Part shown: one piece after another, positions 42,905-51,882 of the stretch
How the letters are laid out: each line of letters opens with the position of its first letter
How positions within the stretch are numbered: position 1 is the first letter of the stretch
From: Microterricola viridarii
GTDB lineage: Bacteria > Actinomycetota > Actinomycetes > Actinomycetales > Microbacteriaceae
Direction: 5' to 3'
Length of the DNA stretch: 64,000 nt
NCBI RefSeq assembly: GCF_001542775.1
Contig: NZ_CP014145.1
Span: forward strand, 2,170,001-2,234,000
Made by a program: the position numbers and the translations under genes
Notes under the pieces: model-generated
The model's input: the letters and a program-made list of their open reading frames with translations, nothing else
The model's database searches: none
Told to the model about the DNA's origin: nothing

Positions 42905-43177
42905 GTTGCTCCCCCTGCTCGTGCGCGGGTGCCGCGCGAAAGACGTCGTTGTCGTGCCCGCCGGCCCCTACCCTGCCGGCGTGCCCTCATTCTGCCGCAC
43001 GCCTCGAGCTCTCTCGGCAGGCCGCGCGCCCCCTTTCGTGGGGCTGTCGGCAGCCGCCCGACACGCTGAGTTCGTCGGGAGCCCGCGACCGCGTGCGCTC
43101 CGCCGAAGTCTGCGAGCCGGGCCACCGCCGCGTGCTAGCGTGTGGCCACCGCTCGCCCTGCGTGGAAGGACTCCCCC

Positions 43178-43633
43178 GTGACCGCTTCGACCGGACACCC
43201 CGCGTTCACCCTCGACCCGGCCGACGACGTGCAGGCCCGCGCCCTCGCCCGGCTGCAGAGCGAGCAGATCGCGTGGTTCACGAGCATCCGCGACAGCGGC
43301 TTCCCACACGCGGTGCCGGTGTGGTTCCTCTGGTGGGAGGGCGAGCTGCTGGTGCTCAGCGAGCCGCAGGCGGTCAAGGTGCGGAACGTCCGCGGCAACG
43401 AGAAGGTGCTCGTGCACCTGGAGGCCGGCCGCGGCGGCGAACACCTCACCGTGCTGGCGGGCACGGCCACCATCTCGCCCGAGCCCACGAGTGCCTGGGT
43501 CGACCGCATCGGCGCAGAGTACGCGGCGAAGTACGGCCGGGGCCTGGCAGGCCTGAGCCTCGACATGTCGGGCATGGCCGCGCAGTACAGCACCGTCATC
43601 CGGATGACGCCTGCCAAACTCACCGCTTGGTAG
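43178..43633 (+). CDS. PPOX-class F420/flavin-dependent oxidoreductase
   Basis: A 151-residue split-barrel protein of the pyridoxamine-5'-phosphate-oxidase-like superfamily. Features: IAWFTSIRDSGFPHAVPVWFLWWEG, the family opening, VRNVRGNEKVLVHLE and LTVLAGTATISPEP. Actinobacterial relatives bind F420 or FMN and reduce quinones or xenobiotics. GTG 43178 follows GGAAGGAC. The longer frame from 43142 lacks a ribosome binding site. The 273 bp upstream, shared with the divergent DUF2510 gene, holds nothing I can name. Confidence 0.85.
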   Translation: MTASTGHPAFTLDPADDVQARALARLQSEQIAWFTSIRDSGFPHAVPVWFLWWEGELLVLSEPQAVKVRNVRGNEKVLVHLEAGRGGEHLTVLAGTATISPEPTSAWVDRIGAEYAAKYGRGLAGLSLDMSGMAAQYSTVIRMTPAKLTAW

Positions 43634-43774
43634 CCGCCGCCGGGCGATGCCGGGGCCACCGGGGCCCGGAACTCACAGCCGGGGCACAGCCTTGCGGGAA
43701 CACCACCGCCGCGGCATCCGTTCTCTACTGTGACGTCGCGGCCAGCGGCGCCGACTCATCGCAGGAGGAACACC

Positions 43775-44287
43775 GTGTCCACCGAGTACAGCAAGACACC
43801 AGAGTCGCTTGCCCACCTCACCGAGGCTCAGCACCGAGTGACGCAGAGCGCAGGCACAGAGCCGGCTTACGACAACGCCTACTGGAACCACCACGAACCC
43901 GGGATCTACGTCGACGTCGTCTCGGGCCAGCCACTGTTCTCGTCTACCGACAAGTACGACAGCCGGACCGGATGGCCGAGCTTCACGAAGCCCATCGAGC
44001 CGGCCGCCGTCACCACGAAGCTGGACCGCGCGCTGTTCATGAACCGCACCGAGGTGCGCTCCAGCGGCGCCGACAGCCACCTCGGGCACGTCTTCGACGA
44101 CGGCCCCGCAGCTGCCGGTGGTCTCCGCTACTGCATGAACTCCGCGGCGCTGCGTTTCGTGCCCGTCGCCGAGCTCGAGCAGCAGGGGTACGGTGAATAC
44201 CGGGCCCTCTTCGAACCGGGTGCCGGGCCCAGCACAGCATCGTCCGCAGCACCACCCGCAGAATCCACGAGCAAGGAGCAGTCATGA
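43775..44287 (+). CDS. msrB: peptide methionine-R-sulfoxide reductase
   Basis: A 170-residue cytoplasmic repair enzyme reducing the R epimer of methionine sulfoxide. The MsrB core is clear: [32 protein letters not shown], then [21 protein letters not shown] and the catalytic Cys in [12 protein letters not shown]. The zinc-binding CxxC pairs of some MsrBs are absent, as in other actinobacterial forms. GTG 43775 follows AGGAGGA. An Ala/Ser-rich tail of 20 residues is extra. The stop overlaps the msrA start (ATGA). Confidence 0.94.
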   Translation: MSTEYSKTPESLAHLTEAQHRVTQSAGTEPAYDNAYWNHHEPGIYVDVVSGQPLFSSTDKYDSRTGWPSFTKPIEPAAVTTKLDRALFMNRTEVRSSGADSHLGHVFDDGPAAAGGLRYCMNSAALRFVPVAELEQQGYGEYRALFEPGAGPSTASSAAPPAESTSKEQS

Positions 44288-44805
44288 CCGCCGCAACCGA
44301 AACCGCCATCCTCGCCGGCGGCTGCTTCTGGGGCATGCAGGAGCTGATCCGCAAGCGCCCCGGCGTGCTCGCCACCCGGGTCGGCTACAGCGGTGGCGAC
44401 GTGCCCAACGCCACCTACCGCCACCACGGCACGCACGCCGAGGCCATCGAGATCGTTTTCGACCCCAGCGTGACCAGCTACCGGGAGCAGCTCGAGTTCT
44501 TCTTCCAGGTGCACGACCCGACAACGCCGAACCGACAGGGCAACGACCGCGGCACCAGCTACCGCTCCGCGATCTTCACTCTGTCCCCCGAGCAGGAGGC
44601 CATCGCCCACGACACCATCGCCGATGTCGAGGCTTCCGGTCTCTGGCCCGGCAAGGTCGTGACGACGGTGTCTTCGGCCGGCCCGTTCTGGGAGGCCGAG
44701 GAGGAGCACCAGGACTACCTGGAGAAGTACCCGAACGGCTACACCTGCCACTTCGTGCGCCCCGGCTGGGTGCTGCCGAAGCGGGATGCCGCACCGGTCG
44801 CGTAA
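44284..44805 (+). CDS. msrA: peptide methionine-S-sulfoxide reductase
   Basis: A 173-residue enzyme reducing the S epimer of methionine sulfoxide. The catalytic motif is [11 protein letters not shown] near residue 12. Supporting family sequence: [47 protein letters not shown] and [13 protein letters not shown]. The resolving Cys seen in some MsrAs near the C-terminus is absent, so reduction may depend on another thiol. It is coupled to msrB by a four-base overlap, giving repair of both epimers from one mRNA. Confidence 0.95.
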   Translation: MTAATETAILAGGCFWGMQELIRKRPGVLATRVGYSGGDVPNATYRHHGTHAEAIEIVFDPSVTSYREQLEFFFQVHDPTTPNRQGNDRGTSYRSAIFTLSPEQEAIAHDTIADVEASGLWPGKVVTTVSSAGPFWEAEEEHQDYLEKYPNGYTCHFVRPGWVLPKRDAAPVA

Positions 44806-44814
44806 CGTCGCTCC

Positions 44815-45201
44815 TCATCGCCGTACTCGCACACGATCGACACAACGCTCCACCACGATGCCGTCGCGCAGCGGCGCCGCGATCGCGAGGAGCCTGCGGG
44901 CGTGTGCGCGTGCGTCGAAGCCGCATGTGCACCCGCCGTTGACGCGCGCGTTGTGCGTCGTGTCGAGGGCGGCGGCGTAATCCGCGAGGGTCACGTCGTC
45001 GATGTCGCGCACCATCGCCGTCGTGGTCACCCCTTCGCTGAAGCAGCCCCTGAAGGTGATGCCGCAGTCGCACGGCCCGTACGGGAACCGGCGGCTTGTC
45101 GGGCATGGGTCCACCAGGTAGACGAGTTCTCCCTCGATCCCGTCCATGATGTCGCTGGGCCTGGCACCCTGTTTCCGCCCTGTTGCAACCAGGACTTTCA
45201 T
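44815..45201 (-). CDS. conserved actinobacterial protein with three Cys clusters
   Basis: A 128-residue protein starting MKVLVATGRKQGARPSDIM and containing PYGPCDCGITFRGCFSEGVTTTAMVRDI and GGCTCGFDARAHARRL. CxC and CTC pairs suggest metal binding or a structural role. I recognise the layout as a conserved actinobacterial hypothetical family and know no function. ATG 45201 follows GGAGAGAAC. It is convergent with msrA. Confidence 0.65.
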   Translation of the reverse strand: MKVLVATGRKQGARPSDIMDGIEGELVYLVDPCPTSRRFPYGPCDCGITFRGCFSEGVTTTAMVRDIDDVTLADYAAALDTTHNARVNGGCTCGFDARAHARRLLAIAAPLRDGIVVERCVDRVRVRR

Positions 45202-45370
45202 CGTTCTCTCCGCTCCGGCACGAGCGTTGTTCATCCAGTTGAATGCAGGCTACGCCGGGCCTCCGACAGCGGATCTGCGCACGCCGCCGACGGTCCGGGC
45301 CTGGCGAGCCCTGCGGCGGCTATCGTGGAATCCACGCGCGCCCGGCATCCGCAGAGAGACGAACAGACAT

Positions 45371-46750
45371 ATGTCGCAGAAGAAAAAGAAAACGCGTTCC
45401 ACCGGCCCTAAGTCACGCCCCTCGCGCCCGGCCAGCCCGACCAGACACACGTCGCGTGAGAAACGCTCCACCGCGGAATCCCGCCTGCTCGTGCAGTTCT
45501 CCGTTTGGTACGCGCTGCACCTCGCCGAAGTCGATGACGCCGAAGAGCACGGCGAGCTCGCCGACGTGCACGAGACGCTTGGCATCCTCATGGACATGAC
45601 ACGCACCCTGGGCCCCCGCCACACGTTGGCGACTCCGTACGCCCACACCCTCGAAGAGCTGCTCGACCTCGTCGCGGCGCTCGGCGACGAGGCCGCGGCC
45701 GGCGGCGAGACCGCGCGCGGAGACGAGGCTGAGGCCGCCGACGAAATGGCGGCCGAATTCGACAACGAGTTCGGCCGTGGCGAACGGCTCGAAGCGCTGG
45801 TCGACGTGCTCGCCCACTACCTGGACTTCCTCAGCGAGACCGACAGCTGGCGGGCATCGGATGCCAACTTCGAGGCGAGCTACCAGGTGCTCGACGACAC
45901 GACATTCGCCGACTTCCGCACCGGGGTGCTCGGCGCCCTCTTCGCCGCGCTAGAGGACGCGCCCGTCGTGCCCGCCGACGCGCAACTGCAGGCACTGCAC
46001 CAGCTGCCGATCATCACCGGCGTCGACGGCGTGCTCGACTGGATCGGTCGTGGCAAGCCAGTCACCGGCACCGGCGGCCTGCGCCTGGCCGACATCGCCC
46101 CGGTGGCCGCCCTGATCGACCACAACGTGGTCGGCAAGAAGGGGGCATCCGCGGCCAACGCGGGCGACGCCGACATGGAGATGGCCCTCGACGCGATGCT
46201 CGGCCGCCCGCATTCCGCTGGCGAGCCGGCCGTCGTCGGCTCAATGTGGGACGACGCGCCCCTCAGCACGTGGTGGATCGCGCTCTCGCTGACGGGCATC
46301 CTGGACGTGGGCAACACCGTCGCACGGCCCGGCGTGGCCGCCGCGCGTTGGCGGTCCGCGGATGCCGCCGAACATCTCGCCGCACGCATCGATTTCATCG
46401 ACCAGTATGTGCAGGAATGGTTCGAGAATGAGGCGGAGCTCGATCTGGAGGCCACCCCTCATGTGCTGCTGCGCGTGCTCACGATGCTCGCCTCAGCGGT
46501 CACCCCGGAGGTTTTGCCCGAGCTGGGCACCGCCGCAATCACCGACCTCGTTGACGAGGAACTCGGATTCGAGCTCTCCTTCGGCGCCAGCAAGAAGAGC
46601 GGCACCGTGCTCAGCCACCTGCGCGCTGCCGGGCTCGTCGTACCCGAGCCGGCAGCGGACGGCACCGAACGCTTCCTCGTGCCGGAGGCCCTCCGACCCG
46701 CGGTGCGGCGCGGATTCCTGCCGTCGATCGCATCACTGATGCAACGCTGA
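45371..46750 (+). CDS. hypothetical protein with basic N-terminus
   Basis: A 459-residue soluble protein that I do not recognise. Residues 1-35 are very basic (MSQKKKKTRSTGPKSRPSRP). Residues 40-250 are helical and acidic, with an Ala/Glu/Asp-rich run near 110-135. The second half has IGRGKPVTGTGGLRLADIAPVAALI, a pattern also seen in hypothetical proteins that sit with nucleic-acid-binding domains, and a C-terminal winged-helix-like stretch (SGTVLSHLRAAGLVV). A nucleic-acid contact by the basic end is inference only. The start codon ATG 45371 is supported by coding pattern more than by its weak AGAGAG ribosome binding site. Confidence 0.65.
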   Translation: MSQKKKKTRSTGPKSRPSRPASPTRHTSREKRSTAESRLLVQFSVWYALHLAEVDDAEEHGELADVHETLGILMDMTRTLGPRHTLATPYAHTLEELLDLVAALGDEAAAGGETARGDEAEAADEMAAEFDNEFGRGERLEALVDVLAHYLDFLSETDSWRASDANFEASYQVLDDTTFADFRTGVLGALFAALEDAPVVPADAQLQALHQLPIITGVDGVLDWIGRGKPVTGTGGLRLADIAPVAALIDHNVVGKKGASAANAGDADMEMALDAMLGRPHSAGEPAVVGSMWDDAPLSTWWIALSLTGILDVGNTVARPGVAAARWRSADAAEHLAARIDFIDQYVQEWFENEAELDLEATPHVLLRVLTMLASAVTPEVLPELGTAAITDLVDEELGFELSFGASKKSGTVLSHLRAAGLVVPEPAADGTERFLVPEALRPAVRRGFLPSIASLMQR

Positions 46751-46786
46751 CCCGGTTGGTCGCTTCGCCGACCCGCTACATCACCG

Positions 46787-47482
46787 CTACATCAGCAGCG
46801 ACGTGCGATAACGCTCATACCGGCGGGTGCCGACGGTGCGCCAGAGCAGGCGCACCGGGGGAGGCAGGTGCTTGCGCTGCCACTGCTCGCCGCCATCGGG
46901 TTGCGCGGCGAGGATCATCCCGAGCGTGGCGAACATGTTGCCCTTCGGCCCCGACTTACGGCCGTGCTCGGCGAGCGTCTCCACCTCGTCCTGCATGAGC
47001 ACGTGTTCCATCACGGGCACGATGGTCCTCTCCTCATCCGGCAGGTGCTCGGCGAGCGCCGCGTTGATGCCGGTCAGGGCGGCGGTGACGGATGCCGCAT
47101 CCGCCGCCCGCCCGCTGCCCCGCCACCCCGGCAGCGCCCGGTCGAGCTCAGACAAGTAGGCGAGCATCTGGGCGTGCTGTTGCTTCATCCGGGTGACGTG
47201 CACCGCACACGCGGGGGCGCGCTCCTCCAGCCGGTCCCAGAGCAGCGTGTCCTCGGATTCGTGGTGCCCGTGCAGGCCGGTGGAGAGCCGCGCCAGATGC
47301 TCGGCGACCCGGTCGGCGTGGTCGGCGTCGCCCTCCCGGACGCCCGCGACGAGGGCGGAGCCTTCGCCGAACCCGACCCGGAACATCCGGTGGATCTCGG
47401 CCATCCCGCTGGCATCACAGCTCTTCGTGGCAGGGCTGCGGCCGGGCTGCTCGCCGTTCGAGGGGAGCGCGGTGGCTGCCAT
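46787..47482 (-). CDS. hemerythrin-like (HHE) domain protein
   Basis: A 231-residue protein. The HHE cation-binding four-helix bundle occupies residues 25-150, with iron-ligand motifs in IHRMFRVGF, LHGHHESEDTLLW, RMKQQHAQML and AEHLPDEERTIVPVMEHVL. It could sense oxygen or nitric oxide, or store iron. The C-terminal 60 residues (KHLPPPVRLLWRTVGTRRYERYR) are basic and resemble the tail of similar actinobacterial proteins. ATG 47482 lies behind GGAGGCCCC. The gene is convergent with the 459-residue protein and divergent from the cold-shock gene. Confidence 0.85.
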   Translation of the reverse strand: MAATALPSNGEQPGRSPATKSCDASGMAEIHRMFRVGFGEGSALVAGVREGDADHADRVAEHLARLSTGLHGHHESEDTLLWDRLEERAPACAVHVTRMKQQHAQMLAYLSELDRALPGWRGSGRAADAASVTAALTGINAALAEHLPDEERTIVPVMEHVLMQDEVETLAEHGRKSGPKGNMFATLGMILAAQPDGGEQWQRKHLPPPVRLLWRTVGTRRYERYRTSLLM

Positions 47483-47605
47483 GGGGCCTCCGATCATCGT
47501 GGAACTCGCGATGGCAGAGTACGCCGCGCGGGCAGGCCCGGCAAGCGGCCGGTGCGGCCGGCCGGTGCCCCGCTGCCGCTGACCCGGCACAACTACGATG
47601 GAGCG

Positions 47606-48268
47606 ATGGGGGTAGATATCGGACGCCGCGACGGAACGGTCGCGTCGTGGAACGATGACCGTGGCTTCGGCTTCATCCAGCCGGCCCCGCAGGGCGAGCG
47701 CGTGTTCGTGCACATTTCGGCGTTCCCGCCTCGGGCCGCGCGTCCCGAGGTCGGCGAGCCCCTCACGTTTCTGACCGATCAGAGCGCGGACGGCCGCGCC
47801 CAGGCTCGCGGCATCCGCTATCTCAGCTACCGCACGCCGCCGCCCGGTGCGGCGCGGCCACGTGCGGTACGTGCCGCCACTCGCGCGCCGCGCAGCGCGG
47901 TGCCCAGTTACCTGATGCTCGCCTTCTTTGTGGCGGTGGGCCTGTTCGTGAACGCCAGCTGGCCGCTCCCGCTCTGGATCCTCGGCGTCTACCTGGCACT
48001 GAGCGCGATCACGTTCGTTGTGTACGCCATCGATAAGTCGGCGGCGCAGGCCGGCCGGTGGCGCGTCTCCGAGAACACGCTGCACGCCCTCGCGCTGCTC
48101 GGCGGCTGGCCGGGCGCGATCCTCGCCCAGCAGTTCCTCCGCCACAAGACGCAGAAGCAGAGCTTCCGGGCGGTGTTCTGGTGCACGGTGTGGGCCAACG
48201 TCGGGGTGTTCGTGGCGCTCACGACGCCGCTCGTGACGACCGCGCTGCAGGAGTCGGGCATTCACTGA
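47606..48268 (+). CDS. cold-shock domain fused to DUF1294 membrane domain
   Basis: A 220-residue two-domain protein. Residues 5-75 are a cold-shock fold with RNP-like GFGFIQP and VFVHISAF. After a Pro/Arg linker, residues 105-215 carry three to four membrane helices of DUF1294 (YAIDKSAAQAGRWRVSENTLHALALLGGWPGAILAQ, HKTQKQSFRAVFW). The fusion occurs in several bacterial phyla. The idea of membrane-anchored RNA binding is inference. ATG 47606 is close behind GGAG; spacing is short. Confidence 0.88.
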   Translation: MGVDIGRRDGTVASWNDDRGFGFIQPAPQGERVFVHISAFPPRAARPEVGEPLTFLTDQSADGRAQARGIRYLSYRTPPPGAARPRAVRAATRAPRSAVPSYLMLAFFVAVGLFVNASWPLPLWILGVYLALSAITFVVYAIDKSAAQAGRWRVSENTLHALALLGGWPGAILAQQFLRHKTQKQSFRAVFWCTVWANVGVFVALTTPLVTTALQESGIH

Positions 48269-48348
48269 ATCGGCGTCCTGCCGGATCCCGCTGGCCCCGC
48301 TCTGCTGCGACGGGCATACGGCGCGTGGATGGGGTGTTGAGAATTGGC

Positions 48349-48684
48349 ATGAGCGATCCCCAGCAGACGGCCGAATCCGCCGATGACACTACGGTCATCA
48401 TCCGCCGCAACGACGAGGCGCACAGTTACGAGGCACTGGTCGGCACGGATGTCGCCGCCTACGCCGAGTACCGACTCCGTCCCGCGGAACGCATCGTCTT
48501 CACGCACACCGTGACCGAGGAGGCCTTCACCCGGCGTGGCATCGCGACCCAGCTCGTCGAGTGGGCGCTCACCGATGCTCGCGACCGCGGCAAGACCATC
48601 GTTCCGCTCTGTCCGTTCGTGGTCAGCTACTTGGAAACGCACCACCAGTTCGACGACGTGCTGGAGCGCCCCGCCGACGACTAA
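48349..48684 (+). CDS. small GNAT-fold N-acetyltransferase (YjdJ-like)
   Basis: A 111-residue protein similar in type to the one at 23194. The family pattern is VAAYAEYRLRPAERIVFTHTVTEEAFTRRGIATQLVEWALTDARDRGKTIVPLCPFVVSYL, with RGIATQLV as the CoA loop and the C-terminal PxCPFVxxYL signature of COG2388. Substrate unknown. ATG 48349 gives a short acidic leader before the domain. Its stop is followed directly by a 28-bp repeat array. Confidence 0.86.
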   Translation: MSDPQQTAESADDTTVIIRRNDEAHSYEALVGTDVAAYAEYRLRPAERIVFTHTVTEEAFTRRGIATQLVEWALTDARDRGKTIVPLCPFVVSYLETHHQFDDVLERPADD

Positions 48685-48693
48685 ACGGACATG

Positions 48694-48805
48694 CCACCTC
48701 CCCGGCGGCTAGAGGGACGCGCCATCTCCCCGGCGGCTAGATGGACACGCCACCTCCCCGGCGGCCAGACGGACACGCCCCCCCACCCCGGCGGCTAGAG
48801 GGAGC
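48694..48805. repeat. 28-bp tandem array, four units
   Basis: Units start at 48694, 48722, 48750 and 48778, each reading CCACCTCCCCGGCGGCTAGA followed by GGGACGCG or a variant. The last unit runs into the AGAGGGAGCGCCAGCGACCG element seen at 6271 and 11838. The array fills the convergent gap between the acetyltransferase and NERD genes. Confidence 0.85.
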
Positions 48806-48832
48806 GCCAGCGACCGAAGCCGCGAGCGACCG

Positions 48833-49648
48833 CTACCCGGCCAGCGCGCCAAACATCAGCGGCACCAGCGTCGGCAAGAGTGCCAACAGCCCACCAAGTA
48901 GCGCCAGCATCCCGGCCATCCCCGCAAACCCCCACGCCCGTCGCCGCTTCCGCGCCGCGCGCACCTCGTCATGCAGTGCAGCGAACCGGGCTCGGGCCGC
49001 CACGGGGTCGCCGGCCTCCGTCGAACGCCATGAGGCAGGATCGTCGATCACGGCCAGCACGTCCGCGACGGCCTCGGCGCTCAGCACCGCCGGCTGCTCC
49101 CGGAGCCAGCGGCGCACCTCGTGCGAGTTCAGCACGCGCACGCGCTCCGGCCGTTCCTTCACCGTGATGCGCTTGGGGTCGACCATCACCAGCAGGGGCT
49201 GCACAGGCACCGGATGCGGCATCCGCGCGCCGAGGAGCTTCGCGACCTTGCCCGCCTCGCTCGTCGCGGCGGGAATATACGGCTGGCGGTGACCGTCGAC
49301 CATCAGCGTGCGCCTGGCCACCCAGATGCTCTTGCCGGCGTGGTGCTTCGTGTTGATCGTGAACACCCCACCTGGCCCCACCACCAGGTGATCGATGTCG
49401 GTGCCCTTGGTGCCGACCGGCAAGGCGTGCCGGGTGGACCAGCCCTCCGGCAGGCGTTCGAGAATGCCGCCGACGGCTATCTCACCGACCGCGCCGAGGT
49501 ACCAGGAGCGGGCCTCGTCGGCGAGCGGCGAACGCCCGAAGAAGCGCTGCGTCGCGGTGCGTGGAGTCGCGCCGGTCTGCTGGCGCAGCGTCTCGTCGAT
49601 GACAAGCTGGCCCGCGAATCGATCGCGCATCGTTGCGGCAGTCGCCAT
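48833..49648 (-). CDS. NERD (nuclease-related) domain protein with C-terminal membrane helix
   Basis: A 271-residue protein. The NERD domain lies at residues 45-165: YLGAVGEIAVGGIL, the Asp in GTKGTDIDHLVVGPGG and the Thr-Lys in VFTINTKHHAGK match the restriction-nuclease-like core (E, D, xxK). The C-terminus has one strong hydrophobic helix (GFAGMAGMLALLGGLLALLPTLV), so it is probably anchored in the membrane. Nuclease activity is unproven for most NERD proteins. ATG 49648 has AGGGGAG upstream. An in-frame GTG at 49675 is the alternative. This gene marks the left edge of the accessory region. Confidence 0.83.
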   Translation of the reverse strand: MATAATMRDRFAGQLVIDETLRQQTGATPRTATQRFFGRSPLADEARSWYLGAVGEIAVGGILERLPEGWSTRHALPVGTKGTDIDHLVVGPGGVFTINTKHHAGKSIWVARRTLMVDGHRQPYIPAATSEAGKVAKLLGARMPHPVPVQPLLVMVDPKRITVKERPERVRVLNSHEVRRWLREQPAVLSAEAVADVLAVIDDPASWRSTEAGDPVAARARFAALHDEVRAARKRRRAWGFAGMAGMLALLGGLLALLPTLVPLMFGALAG

Positions 49649-49786
49649 GAGCTCCCCTGAGAGTTTGTCACTCACGATATCCCGGGCGAGGCTATCAGCG
49701 AAATCCCTTGGATGGGCCGCCTACACGCCGATGCTCCGAGCTCGCGGCGTTGGCAGCGTCAGACCGACAACAATGATTTGCTCTGG

Positions 49787-49942
49787 TCAGCGCATGTCAA
49801 CGCACTGCCGGCACAGGCGGTAGCCGTTCGTTCCGAATCACTTGTTGGCTTTCAGAATCTGACTGCCAGTGGGGCAGTCGCTCTGGGTGTGGTGAACGTC
49901 AGGGTCAGACAGGTCTGACGAGTAATACGGGTTGACCTTCAA
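49787..49942 (-). pseudogene. small zinc-ribbon-like protein with in-frame TGA
   Basis: A TTG at 49942, behind a good ribosome binding site (TAGGAGCCACA), opens LKVNPYYSSDLSDPDVHHTQ and SDCPTGSQILKANK, then a TGA at 49838-49840. The same frame continues as FGTNGYRLCRQCVDMR to a second stop at 49787-49789. The continuous 51-residue reading makes sense as a His/Cys zinc-knuckle protein (SDCP ... LCRQC), so the TGA probably interrupts a once-intact gene. If only the first part is made, the product has 34 residues. No function is known. Confidence 0.5.
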
Positions 49943-50193
49943 TGTGGCTCCTAGTTTGAGGGCGCGAGGCGCGGCCTGATTTCTTCAGACTACGTCGTGC
50001 CGCTGACAACCATTCGGGCTGCTGAAGGGGCAGTCCAGACCGCGCAGCACAACCGGCAAGTCTTCTAGCAGGCCTTGCTCCTGCTCGTTCGCGTCGCGAG
50101 GTACTCGTAGCGACTTGACTCGACAGGGCTGGCCAGGTTGAGTTTCACTGACACGACGTCGAGCTGCTACCGCTTATTGTCCGGCATCGTCAT

Positions 50194-50776
50194 CCTCACG
50201 GCCGCACCGTGGGCGGCTCCGACTGGACGCAGTTGGCGGATGCCGACAACGGCACCCCCGGCGACGTGGCCACGACCAGCGATGTACCGTTCGAATGAGA
50301 GGCCGGCTTCCTCCTGGACGGGCACCCGCAGCTCGCGAACTACCTCACGCTAGCCAACCCGTGCCTGCCGAGCGGCGCCACCCGCGACTGGAACTCCTTC
50401 ACCAGTTCCTCCGGCGACTGGGTACCGGTCACCTACAATCTCAGCGCCTCCGCCGGCCAGCAGGTGGAGCTCTCGGTCAGCTACGTCAACGGGCGGCACC
50501 GGGCTCATCGTCGACGACACCAAGCTCGTGACCGCCATAGGCGAGTCGGAGGCCGAGGGCTTCGAGACAGGTCTCGGCGCCTGGACTGTCCTGGACGCCC
50601 CGGCCTCCAGCACGGGAAACGCATCCGACTTCGTGCGCACGAATGGCCTCGGCGGCATCATCTCGGCGATCACCACCCCCGACACGGTGATGCTCGGCTT
50701 CGGCCCCGAACAGCTCGCGACCGACGCCGAGCGTGCGGCAGTCGCCGGGCGGGTGCTCAGTCACCTGCTCGGGTAG
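50194..50776 (+). pseudogene. C-terminal remnant of an M14 zinc carboxypeptidase
   Basis: Translation in two frames gives a continuous remnant: TVGGSDWTQLADADNGTPGD, then VPFE, a TGA where a Trp codon is expected (50296-50298), then EAGFLLDGHPQLANYLTL and NSFTSSSGDWVPVTYNLSAS. A one-base shift near 50488-50495 leads to GTGLIVDDTKL and a C-terminus GFGPEQLATDAERAAVAGRV ending at 50776. These match the beta-rich tail of secreted actinobacterial M14 carboxypeptidases, including the tail helix LLGFGLEQL. The catalytic domain is missing. One nonsense change, one frameshift and a lost 5' part make it a clear pseudogene. Confidence 0.72.
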
Positions 50777-50951
50777 GCCTGCCACGCACCGGCAATTGAT
50801 TCGACTAACCGCTGAGGCGTACGCACGCCCATCTCTCGATGCGGGCGCCCGAAGGAAATCAGATGTCCAAACGGGTCAACCGAAAGCGATCACAGTGCCC
50901 GCCTGACTTAGCCATGTGCGACTCGCAGAGCGAATTCTCGCTCGACTGATT

Positions 50952-51668
50952 TCAGACCTCGCCGACCTCAGCATCGATGTTCAACACGTGGACCCTAGGG
51001 TCGAGCTGGGCTAGGTGCACGGCCGCGCTCTCTGCGAGGAGCCTCGCGGTCTTCCGCCTAAGGTCAGCGTCAGCACCATTGATAGTGACAGTAGTCGCGA
51101 TCGAATACTCGATTGCGCCACCAGCTTCGAGATGAGCGACGAGCAGACGGTGAATGCGCCTCGAGGTACGGTTGCGCCCGCCGTCTCGGACTGCGTTCCG
51201 GTACTGACTTGCGCGTTTCCGGACGTGTCCGGACTCACCAACGTAGAGCACACGCATGCCAACCTGATCGATGCCGAAGTCGAATCGGTAAAGTCCAGGG
51301 ACAGATGGAAGCTTCGGGAACGCAGGCCGTCCAGTGGCATCAAGCTCGACAGTACCGGCAAAACGCCAAGTGAAGTTCACGCTGACGCCTACATCCCCAG
51401 CCATCGGTAACGCGTCGGCGTCGAGCTTTGATTGGCCCGGCGACGCTATCAGCGCTTTCGGCTCGCTACCCCCGACGATCTCGAAGCCGAGGTCACGGAG
51501 CGCACGCCGCGCAGACTGGGAGTCGAATGAGGCCCTTGAGAGACCACTCACTGCCGACCATGCGTCCTTCACCGGCCACTCCGTGCCGCTCACGAGCACC
51601 CGATACCGAGTTGACCTCACCGGGGATCGCTCGCGAAGTACGGCCCTCACATCGTCGGCTGTAACCAT
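50952..51668 (-). CDS. GIY-YIG nuclease-family protein
   Basis: A 238-residue protein. The GIY-YIG core lies at about residues 120-205: PGLYRFDFG, VGMRVLYVGESGHVRKRASQYRNA, then RIHRLLVAHLEAGG. The order GLY ... YVG ... R fits the nuclease signature, with a longer loop between the two parts. The N-terminal 90 residues (DDVRAVLRERSPV, WPVKDAWSAVSGLSRASFDSQSARRALRDLGF) look like a DNA-reading helical domain. ATG 51668 is the first start of the frame. It may be a defence or mobile-element nuclease, given the neighbours. Function is otherwise unknown. Confidence 0.65.
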   Translation of the reverse strand: MVTADDVRAVLRERSPVRSTRYRVLVSGTEWPVKDAWSAVSGLSRASFDSQSARRALRDLGFEIVGGSEPKALIASPGQSKLDADALPMAGDVGVSVNFTWRFAGTVELDATGRPAFPKLPSVPGLYRFDFGIDQVGMRVLYVGESGHVRKRASQYRNAVRDGGRNRTSRRIHRLLVAHLEAGGAIEYSIATTVTINGADADLRRKTARLLAESAAVHLAQLDPRVHVLNIDAEVGEV

Positions 51669-51882
51669 GCCGCGAGTCTATCGATGGCCCGCACGAGGCC
51701 GGCAAGAGACCCGGGACAGATTGGATTGGACAGAATAGTCGCAACCTCCAGAAGTGCGTTGGCGGATACCAACCGCAACGAGTCCGTCACCTACGCTAGC
51801 CCGACGGCCAGCAAAACCATACGGGGCCCTACCGTAACTTTGGATCGTCCGTACGGTCGACCGTGCAGCGTTCCGATTCGTC

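Noticed and set aside
49838..49840. In-frame TGA as a selenocysteine codon
   Set aside because: No SECIS-like hairpin or selenium gene is visible, the position is not in a redox motif, and a nearby pseudogene shows that decay is common here.
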